From NCBI GenBank assembly GCA_900759225.1, contig CAAEUM010000317.1:1-16474 (forward strand): 16,474 nt of DNA, in the 5' to 3' direction. The notes beneath the pieces are model-generated. The model saw only the letters and a program-made list of their open reading frames with translations, was not told the DNA's origin and ran no database searches. Shown piece after piece: positions 7,330 to 12,531 of the stretch (positions are counted from its first letter, which is position 1; every line of letters begins with the position of its first letter). This stretch comes from Lachnospiraceae bacterium. Its GTDB lineage: Bacteria; Bacillota; Clostridia; Lachnospirales; Lachnospiraceae. The translations under genes were made by a program, and so were the position numbers.

Positions 7330-7340
7330 ATTGTGACAAT
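7330..7340. promoter_or_regulatory. Short perfect dyad ATTGTGACAAT in the divergent intergenic region
   Basis: An 11-bp palindrome (5+1+5) lies 18 bp upstream of the YitT -35 box and 32 bp from the M20 start codon. On the - strand it abuts TAAAAT, a possible -10 box for the M20 gene without a good -35. Its size and place would suit an operator, but dyads this short also occur by chance. Confidence 0.3.
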
Positions 7341-7357
7341 TTCAGTTAAAAAGGTGG

Positions 7358-7386
7358 TTGAACTTGTGATAGTTTCTTATTATTAT
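7358..7386 (+). promoter_or_regulatory. Sigma-A promoter of the YitT-family gene
   Basis: TTGAAC (7358-7363), a 17-nt spacer and TATTAT (7381-7386). The expected transcription start is near 7393, giving a leader of about 65 nt that contains the hairpin at 7434-7449. Confidence 0.7.
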
Positions 7387-7433
7387 ATGGAAGGACATTT
7401 AATAAAACCTATCTGTCCACAAAGGGGGTTATA

Positions 7434-7449
7434 TTTCCCGTAAGGGAAA
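7434..7449 (+). promoter_or_regulatory. Hairpin over the probable ribosome binding site of the YitT-family gene
   Basis: TTTCCC-GTAA-GGGAAA is a perfect 6-bp stem with a GNRA-type tetraloop. Its 3' arm contains TAAGGG, the nearest purine-rich ribosome binding site candidate, about 12 nt before ATG 7459. A second GGGGG at 7424-7428 is too far from the start unless the hairpin is folded out. Confidence 0.5.
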
Positions 7450-7458
7450 AATCGTATT

Positions 7459-8322
7459 ATGAAAGAAATAAAAAGCCCATTTTGGCGCACTGCAGCTGAA
7501 TATGGCACAATCACAGTCAGCATCTGGATCATGGTCGTGGGGATCTTCTTTTTTAAATTTCCCAACCACTTTGCATTTGGAGGCATCACCGGCTTCTCTA
7601 CCGTTATCAGCGAGATAACCAATTTTTCGGCCAGTGATTTTACTTCCATTATGAACTATGGACTGCTGATTCTCGGTTTTATTTTTTTAGGTAAAGGCTT
7701 CGGCCTTAAAACAGTCTATGCTACCGTTGTTATGTCTGTAAGCCTTTCTGTCCTGGAGCGCCTCTGCCCCATGGTACGGCCTCTTACAGACCAGCCTCTG
7801 CTGGAGCTGCTCTTTGCCATTTTCCTTCCGGCAATCGGAACAGCTGTCCTTTTTCACATGGGGGCTTCCAGCGGCGGTACCGACATCATTGCCATGATTT
7901 TAAAAAAATACACCAGCTTAAATATCGGTACTGTGCTGATGCTGGTGGATATGGCTTCCGTCATTGCCTCTTTCTATATTTTCGGGGCAGAAACAGGACT
8001 TTTTTCAACCATCGGCCTCGCCGCAAAATCCCTTGTCATTGACAATGTGATCGAAAGCATTAACCTATGTAAATGCTTTAACATTATCTGCGATGACCCT
8101 GACCCGATCTGCGACTACATTATACACACCTTAAAGCGCAGCGCAACCATTTACCACGCAGAGGGTGCGTTCAGCCATCATGACAAAGCTGTTATCATGA
8201 CTACTATGAAACGCAGTCAGGCCCTAAAGCTGCGCAATTATATACGCACTGTAGAGCCCACTGCCTTTATGCTGATCTCCAATTCCAGTGAAATTATCGG
8301 AAAAGGATTTCTCACCATTTAA
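7459..8322 (+). CDS. YitT family membrane protein (DUF2179 C-terminal domain)
   Basis: 287 residues, the normal family size. The first 190 or so residues are strongly hydrophobic, with about five or six membrane segments (for example TVSIWIMVVGIFFF, YGLLILGFIFLG, LLFAIFLPAIGTAVLFHMG, VLMLVDMASVIASFYIFG). The YitT hallmarks are visible: FPNHFAFGGITGFSTVI near the N-terminus and GASSGGTDIIAMILKKY in the middle. The C-terminal soluble part (about 205-287; AEGAFSHHDKAVIMTTMKRSQALKLRNYI and SNSSEIIGKGF) is the DUF2179 domain. The function of the family is not established; transport roles are only proposed. It is a single-gene unit with its own promoter, a hairpin over its ribosome binding site and a terminator located inside the end of the convergent reductase gene. 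Confidence 0.92.
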   Translation: MKEIKSPFWRTAAEYGTITVSIWIMVVGIFFFKFPNHFAFGGITGFSTVISEITNFSASDFTSIMNYGLLILGFIFLGKGFGLKTVYATVVMSVSLSVLERLCPMVRPLTDQPLLELLFAIFLPAIGTAVLFHMGASSGGTDIIAMILKKYTSLNIGTVLMLVDMASVIASFYIFGAETGLFSTIGLAAKSLVIDNVIESINLCKCFNIICDDPDPICDYIIHTLKRSATIYHAEGAFSHHDKAVIMTTMKRSQALKLRNYIRTVEPTAFMLISNSSEIIGKGFLTI

Positions 8323-8333
8323 TTGTTCTTTAT

Positions 8334-9512
8334 TCAGACACCTTTGTCTGCCTGCAGCCCTTCGCTTTGGTTGGGCTGCTTTTTTGTTTCTCCCAGCGCA
8401 TGAGCTGCTGCTGCAAGATCCTGGCGGATATTTATATGCTGCGGACATTGCTCCTCACAGCGGCCGCATTTCTTACAAAATTCCGCTGCTGCCTTTAAGC
8501 TGCGCTTTTCCTCATAAGCCTTTTTTGCGTTTTCTTCATTACCATACATTGCCAGATCATTCCACAAGGCAAAGTTTCCCGGAATATCCACACCAAAGGG
8601 ACATGGCATACAGTAGGCACAGCCTGTACAGCCATTTTTCACGCGGCTTCTCACCAGATCCACCGCTCTCTCCAGAGCGCTCTCCTCTTCTTCATTAAAT
8701 GGAACAAACTCAGAAAAGGTGGCCAGATTATCCTCCAGCTGCTCCGGCGCTGACATGCCGCTTAAGATTACCTTTACATTAGAGTGTCCGCCTACCCAGC
8801 GCATAGCCCAGGAGGGGATGGAGCGCTGCGGCGCAGCCTCTTTTAAAACCTCCTGTGCTTCCTCAGGAAGCCTTGCAAGGCGGCCTCCCTTTACCGGCTC
8901 CATGACCACCATTGGAACACCCATCTTCTCCGCCAGCACATAGCCGCGGTCACCGGCCTGCTCCTGTGTATCCATATAATTATACTGGATCTGGCAGAAA
9001 TCCCAGCTTCTGTATGTAAGGATATCCCGGAATACCTCATAGCTGTCGTGGAAGGAAAAGCCCAGATGACGGATTTTTCCCTCCCGCACCTTCTGCTCTG
9101 CCCAGGAAAGGATCCCCTGCTTTTTCAGGTTTTCCCAGCGCTCCCTATTCAGCGCATGAAGCAGATAATAATCCACATACTTTACACCGAGGCGTCCAAG
9201 CTGCTCCTGAAACACAGCCTGCGCTTCCTCTGGATCATTTACCTTCCACACTGGAAGCTTCGTCGCAAGGAAGTAGCTTTCCCTTGGATATTTTGCCAGA
9301 ACGCGTCCTACAAAGGGCTCGCTTGTCCCCTGATGATAGGGATATGCAGTGTCAATATAGTTGACCCCGGCTGCCAGGGCCCTGTCCAGCATCTGTTCCG
9401 ACTGAGCCTCATCAATGGTGCCATCTTCATTTAAAGGGAAACGCATGCATCCAAAGCCCAGCATAGACACCCTGTCTTCCCCGCCTTTAAATCTCATTGT
9501 CCTGTATTTCAT
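8334..9512 (-). CDS. Aldo/keto reductase with C-terminal 2x[4Fe-4S] ferredoxin domain
   Basis: 392 residues. The N-terminal (beta/alpha)8 aldo/keto reductase domain has the catalytic tetrad Asp54, Tyr59 (NYIDTAYPYH), Lys85 (ATKLP) and His119 (YYLLHAL). The C-terminal 100 residues add a ferredoxin-like module: Cys295, 298, 301 and 304 (CTGCAYCMPC) and Cys346, 349, 352 and 356 (CKKCGRCEEQC), enough for two [4Fe-4S] clusters. This fused form is common in Clostridia and is thought to pass electrons between NAD(P)H and iron-sulfur partners; the substrate is unknown. GGAGAG precedes the ATG. It is the second gene of an operon, 20 bp after the cupin isomerase gene, which hints at a carbonyl sugar or sugar-acid substrate. 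The last 15 or so residues (KKQPNQSEGLQADKGV) are an odd hydrophilic tail encoded by the DNA that forms the neighbouring gene's terminator. Confidence 0.93.
   Translation of the reverse strand: MKYRTMRFKGGEDRVSMLGFGCMRFPLNEDGTIDEAQSEQMLDRALAAGVNYIDTAYPYHQGTSEPFVGRVLAKYPRESYFLATKLPVWKVNDPEEAQAVFQEQLGRLGVKYVDYYLLHALNRERWENLKKQGILSWAEQKVREGKIRHLGFSFHDSYEVFRDILTYRSWDFCQIQYNYMDTQEQAGDRGYVLAEKMGVPMVVMEPVKGGRLARLPEEAQEVLKEAAPQRSIPSWAMRWVGGHSNVKVILSGMSAPEQLEDNLATFSEFVPFNEEEESALERAVDLVRSRVKNGCTGCAYCMPCPFGVDIPGNFALWNDLAMYGNEENAKKAYEEKRSLKAAAEFCKKCGRCEEQCPQHINIRQDLAAAAHALGETKKQPNQSEGLQADKGV
8354..8385 (+). terminator. Intrinsic terminator of the YitT-family gene, inside the convergent reductase gene
   Basis: GCAGCCC (8354-8360), a 12-nt loop and GGGCTGC (8373-8379) are followed by TTTTTT (8380-8385). 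A second perfect stem, CAGACA-CCTT-TGTCTG (8335-8350), lies directly upstream. The main stem corresponds to residues about 378-387 of the reductase on the other strand. Confidence 0.85.
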
Positions 9513-9532
9513 ACTCGTCTCTCCAAAGCCGC

Positions 9533-10279
9533 CTATTCCAGCTTATCTCCATAAATTTTCTGTGTCCGCAGATTCATAAACTCCCTGTCGCCCTCTGTGG
9601 TGGACACCATACAGTAAACATATTGAATTCCGCCGCATGGGCAGCCGCAGTTGGGGTGATAACCCTTCTGAATTGAAACAAGATGTCCTTCTGTTACAGC
9701 ATAGGCATCTGCCTGCTGGAGATCATCATACACGCACTGCACTGCAAAGCTGTTGCCCATATTAAAATAAACATATACCTCCTCCCGCTCTGCTCCATGC
9801 TCATGAGGCGGCCATGCAGTCCAGCCTCCATCCCTGCCGCGGCAGATTCCTGTTAAGAAACGGCCTGAACCAAAGTCTTCATCTATATAATTCCATACAT
9901 CGCGAAGTGTACCATTTTCTGTCTTTCCATAAACCTTATGGCGGCTGTCCTTATCCACCTCTGCAAAAAGAATATGCTTAAATTCATATTTCTTTGTACA
10001 TGGAGCACCAAAGCGGATCAATACAGCATCCTCTCCCTCCAGGGTGATCTGGCTGTCAATGGGCACATACAGCATATCGGAAAGAACCGCCTTCCCGCTT
10101 TCTCCCTGGCAGCAGTAGGATGCCTCACCTGCAATGCATACGATACACAGCTCCTCCTGCCCGCTTTCCAGCTCCCTTTTCCCTGACAGCTCAATACGCT
10201 CCGCAGAACAATATGTAAGCTCCAAATCAGCCGGCGTAAGCCTGCCTTTCATTTCCTCTGGTTTTAAATGTACTGACAT
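9533..10279 (-). CDS. IolB/KduI-family cupin sugar isomerase
   Basis: 248 residues with two cupin halves, as in 5-deoxy-glucuronate isomerase (IolB, inositol breakdown) and 5-keto-4-deoxyuronate isomerase (KduI, pectin breakdown). The C-terminal half carries the metal site: His159 and His161 in PPHEH, a Glu in the following EREEVYVYFN, and His208 in GYHPN. The arrangement 'PPHxH...EEVYxYxF...GyHPn' matches the IolB/KduI Pfam family closely, but the protein is somewhat shorter than typical IolB (about 270) and no other iol genes are here, so the exact sugar is uncertain. GGGAGGG lies 8 nt before the ATG. It is the first gene of an operon with the aldo/keto reductase, driven by the consensus promoter at 10379-10407. 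The pairing suggests isomerisation of an aldose or uronate followed by reduction of the product; that is inference. Confidence 0.82.
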   Translation of the reverse strand: MSVHLKPEEMKGRLTPADLELTYCSAERIELSGKRELESGQEELCIVCIAGEASYCCQGESGKAVLSDMLYVPIDSQITLEGEDAVLIRFGAPCTKKYEFKHILFAEVDKDSRHKVYGKTENGTLRDVWNYIDEDFGSGRFLTGICRGRDGGWTAWPPHEHGAEREEVYVYFNMGNSFAVQCVYDDLQQADAYAVTEGHLVSIQKGYHPNCGCPCGGIQYVYCMVSTTEGDREFMNLRTQKIYGDKLE

Positions 10280-10378
10280 TTTAAAATCCCTCCCGCTTCC
10301 TGCCCTTTACCTGCCGCATCCGGCCCTTGATAAGGGGCTGTTTTTATTCTGATAAAACGATGAATTCCCTCTTTTTGT

Positions 10379-10407
10379 AATATAGCATTCGCCCCTGGTA
10401 TTGTCAA
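10379..10407 (-). promoter_or_regulatory. Consensus sigma-A promoter of the isomerase-reductase operon
   Basis: On the - strand TTGACA (10407-10402), a 17-nt spacer and TATATT (10384-10379). The -35 is perfect and the -10 has one difference from TATAAT. The leader to the ATG at 10279 is about 93 nt. Confidence 0.8.
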
Positions 10408-10425
10408 CAAACACTCATCACCGCA

Positions 10426-10454
10426 TTGTTTCCCGCCCTTCTTTGTGGTATACT
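10426..10454 (+). promoter_or_regulatory. Sigma-A promoter of rpoN
   Basis: TTGTTT (10426-10431), a 17-nt spacer and TATACT (10449-10454). The leader to ATG 10588 would be about 127 nt and carries the structured elements described separately. Confidence 0.6.
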
Positions 10455-10508
10455 TTTATCATATGATGTTGGGTTGGGAGCAAAAATCCCCTTACAAGTA
10501 AGCTTAAC

Positions 10509-10530
10509 GTGAATTTTTACATCAATTTTC
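10509..10530 (+). repeat. Upstream copy of the rpoN-flanking repeat
   Basis: GTGAATTTTTACAT followed by CAATTTTC. The copy at 12002-12023 matches at 20 of 22 positions. Here the ATTTTT (10513-10518) can pair with AAAAAT at 10482-10487, enclosing the small hairpin CTTAC-AA-GTAAG. Confidence 0.6.
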
Positions 10531-10587
10531 CCGCCCTCTGAACTGTTACTTCTACTGCAATGATTCATATTTAAAGGATGTGGCATT

Positions 10588-11976
10588 ATGGATTTAAAGC
10601 TTCAGGTAAAGCAGGCTCAGGTACTGTCTCAGCGGATGATACAATCAGCAGAAATCCTGCAGATGACTTCCCAGGAATTAAATACCTATATCAATGAAAT
10701 GGCCCTGGAAAATCCGGTCATTGACGTAATCGAACCGTCCTCCGGCGCGGGACTAAAGGAGTCCATTGAACAGCAGCAGTGGCTGAATTCATTTAATGAA
10801 GAAAATTATTATCTCTATCAGCGGCAGAACAATGACGATGACTACGATTTTAAAGACAGCTGGAATATTAATACAGATGAAGGCGAAACCCTTCAGGATT
10901 ACCTGTGGTCTCAGCTTGTAACGGAAGATTTCTCTTCCCTTGAAACCCAGATGATCAAATTCATGCTGGAAAGCCTTGACAGCAAAGGCTATCTGACGGA
11001 ACAGGTTTCCGATATTGCTGCCTATTTTAAAACGGAAGAAGAGACAGTGCTTAAGCTGCTTGAGCTGCTTCAGGAGCTCGATCCGGCCGGTGTATGCGCC
11101 CGCAGCCTGGAGGAATGCTTAAAGCTGCAGCTGAAGCGGCGCAGCATGCTCACTCCCCTCCTGGCTTCCCTGATCGATGACGGACTGGAAATGGTCGCCA
11201 AAAACCAGATCCCATCCATTGCAAGGAAGCTGCGCCTTTCCCCGGCAGAGGCAGCGGGATATTGTCAGATCATTAAATCTCTGAATCCAAAGCCCGGCGT
11301 ATATTTCAGCAGCCGTGAACATCTGCGCTATATTATTCCGGATGTGACCATTGTCAAATTTAAGGATCATTTTGATATCCTGCTGAACGAATCTATGTAT
11401 CCCGGCATTGAGGTAAACAGCTACTACCGCCAGATGAACCAGCATCCGGATTCCGAAGAGGTTCATGAATATTTAAACACAAAAATCCGGCAGGCCGAAT
11501 GGGTAAAGCAATGCATTGCACAGCGGAGCAAAACATTGATGGATGTGTCGAAGGCTATTTTAGAGCGTCAGGAGGATTTCTTCACCTATGGCCCAAGCCG
11601 CCTTCTGCCGCTGCGCCTTGCAGATATTGCTTCTGCCCTTGGGATTCATGAGTCCACTGTAAGCCGGGCTGTAAGCAAAAAATACCTGCAATGCTCCTGG
11701 GGCGTATATCCTATGAATTTCTTTTTCTCAAGAGGCGTTGCTGTCCAGACTGAAAATGAAAACGGGATCATGCATTCCCAGTCCGTTACTGCCTCCGATA
11801 TTAAGCGCACCCTGCAGGAAATCATCCAGGAGGAAGATAAGAAAAAACCCTACAGCGACCGCCTGCTCAGCGAAAAGCTGGCAGAACGCGGCATCTCCAT
11901 TTCCCGGCGCACCGTAGCCAAGTACAGGGAGAAGGAAGGGATTTCCGACGCCAGCGGCCGCAAGGAATATGTGTAA
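10588..11976 (+). CDS. rpoN: RNA polymerase sigma-54 factor RpoN
   Basis: 462 residues, full length. Region I (about 1-50) is the Gln/Leu-rich activator-interacting segment (LKLQVKQAQVLSQRMIQSAEILQM, then SQELNTYINEMALENPVID). Region II (about 55-105) is the acidic linker (DDDYDFKDSW). The core-binding domain covers about 105-300 (LDPAGVCARSLEECLKLQL; LNPKPG). It is followed by the DNA-binding part with a helix-turn-helix (LRLADIASALGIHESTVSRAV) and the RpoN box SRRTVAKYRE at about 439-448, which recognises the -24 element. Sigma-54 directs RNA polymerase to -24/-12 promoters that need an enhancer-binding ATPase. No such activator and no convincing -24/-12 promoter is present in the window. 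AAAGGAT precedes the ATG by about 9 nt. It is a single-gene unit with its own promoter, flanked by a pair of related repeat/hairpin elements and followed by a long palindrome. Confidence 0.98.
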   Translation: MDLKLQVKQAQVLSQRMIQSAEILQMTSQELNTYINEMALENPVIDVIEPSSGAGLKESIEQQQWLNSFNEENYYLYQRQNNDDDYDFKDSWNINTDEGETLQDYLWSQLVTEDFSSLETQMIKFMLESLDSKGYLTEQVSDIAAYFKTEEETVLKLLELLQELDPAGVCARSLEECLKLQLKRRSMLTPLLASLIDDGLEMVAKNQIPSIARKLRLSPAEAAGYCQIIKSLNPKPGVYFSSREHLRYIIPDVTIVKFKDHFDILLNESMYPGIEVNSYYRQMNQHPDSEEVHEYLNTKIRQAEWVKQCIAQRSKTLMDVSKAILERQEDFFTYGPSRLLPLRLADIASALGIHESTVSRAVSKKYLQCSWGVYPMNFFFSRGVAVQTENENGIMHSQSVTASDIKRTLQEIIQEEDKKKPYSDRLLSEKLAERGISISRRTVAKYREKEGISDASGRKEYV

Positions 11977-12014
11977 AAATTAGCGCGGAACTCACTAGTA
12001 AGTGAATTTTTACA
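11972..12014 (+). other. Stem-loop overlapping the rpoN stop codon
   Basis: TGTAAAAAT (11972-11980) is a perfect complement of ATTTTTACA (12006-12014). An inner stem TCACT-AGTA-AGTGA is stacked directly on the 3' arm, leaving an 11-nt bulge on the 5' side. The rpoN stop TAA (11974-11976) is inside the first arm. No T-tract follows. Confidence 0.6.
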
Positions 12015-12023
12015 TATATTTTC
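12002..12023 (+). repeat. Downstream copy of the rpoN-flanking repeat
   Basis: GTGAATTTTTACAT followed by ATATTTTC; it matches 10509-10530 at 20 of 22 positions. AGTAA also precedes both copies (in the upstream copy separated from it by 7 extra bases). Confidence 0.6.
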
Positions 12024-12032
12024 ACATCCGAT

Positions 12033-12097
12033 GAAGATTTAGGCAGTAAAACGCTTATGAAAGCAAGCTTTCAAGGCTTTTTACTGCCTAAATCTTC
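12033..12097 (+). terminator. 65-nt nested palindrome containing the probable rpoN terminator
   Basis: The outer arms are perfect over 19 bp (12033-12051 with 12079-12097; they read GAAGATTTAGGCAGTAAAA on the left). Inside them, TGAAAGC-AA-GCTTTCA (12058-12073) forms a second perfect stem. The inner hairpin is followed by TTTTT (12078-12082), so it can act as an intrinsic terminator before the outer right arm is transcribed; the full fold would instead bury that T-tract. Its size and perfection exceed what a terminator needs. Confidence 0.65.
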
Positions 12098-12154
12098 GCA
12101 TGGCTGAACTGTTTCCGTCTGTTACTATTTCTGTGTCTATTTTCAAAAAAACTA

Positions 12155-12183
12155 TTGACAATTTCCTAAAAGTCATGTAAAAT
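12155..12183 (+). promoter_or_regulatory. Consensus sigma-A promoter of the tRNA operon
   Basis: TTGACA (12155-12160), a 17-nt spacer and TAAAAT (12178-12183), about 40 bp before the first tRNA. No other promoter is visible among the three tRNAs. Confidence 0.85.
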
Positions 12184-12223
12184 AATCAACGTTGTCGGCG
12201 ATTGTTTTTATCCCGATTACGAT

Positions 12224-12296
<73 letters not shown>

Positions 12297-12316
12297 CTGC
12301 TGAGTTATTCAGCTTT

Positions 12317-12387
12317 GCAGGTGTAGTTCAATGGTAGAACACTAGCCTTCCAAGCTAGATACGTGGGTTCGATTCCCATCACCTGCT
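12317..12387 (+). tRNA. tRNA-Gly (TCC)
   Basis: 71 nt. Acceptor arms GCAGGTG/CACCTGC with discriminator T, anticodon stem CTAGC/GCTAG with loop CTTCCAA (anticodon TCC), and T-arm GTGGGTTCGATTCCCAT. CCA is not encoded. Separated from tRNA-Phe by 20 nt. Confidence 0.97.
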
Positions 12388-12408
12388 TTAAATAAAATAT
12401 TATTTTAT

Positions 12409-12480
12409 GCGCGAGTGGCTCAGGGGTGGAGCACCACCTTGCCAAGGTGGGGGCCGCGGGTTCGAATCCCGTCTCGCGCT
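12409..12480 (+). tRNA. tRNA-Gly (GCC)
   Basis: 72 nt. Acceptor arms GCGCGAG/CTCGCGC with discriminator T, D-arm GCTC...GGAGC, anticodon stem CCACC/GGTGG with loop TTGCCAA (anticodon GCC), and T-arm GCGGG-TTCGAAT-CCCGT. CCA is not encoded; a T-tract follows immediately. It covers GGC and GGT codons, complementing the TCC isoacceptor before it. Confidence 0.96.
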
Positions 12481-12491
12481 TTTTTTATTTA

Positions 12492-12525
12492 CAGCGGAAG
12501 CCTTTATTTTAGAAGACTTCCGCTG
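12492..12525. terminator. Stem-loop between the convergent tRNA operon and ilvD
   Basis: CAGCGGAAG (12492-12500) and CTTCCGCTG (12517-12525) are perfect 9-bp arms around a 16-nt loop, 6 bp from the ilvD stop and 11 bp after the last tRNA. T-tracts are poor on both sides of the stem (the longest, TTTTTTT, lies just before it on +), so it is a likely but imperfect bidirectional terminator. Confidence 0.6.
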
Positions 12526-12531
12526 ATTTCC

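Larger units (their letters stand above)
10280..10587. other. 308-bp divergent intergenic region between the isomerase operon and rpoN
   Basis: It holds the - strand promoter of the isomerase operon, the + strand promoter of rpoN, a weak stem (CCCTT/AAGGG near 10324-10336) in the isomerase leader, and in the rpoN leader the hairpin CTTAC-AA-GTAAG (10491-10502) and a repeat element (10509-10530). The -35 boxes of the two promoters are 18 bp apart, back to back. No small gene with a credible start was seen. Confidence 0.7.

Noticed and set aside
10322-10345. Stem (CCCTT/AAGGG) followed by TTTTT on +, resembling a terminator
   Set aside because: No + strand gene lies upstream to terminate, the stem is short with a bulge, and it falls in the leader of the - strand isomerase operon. 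At most it is a small leader hairpin.
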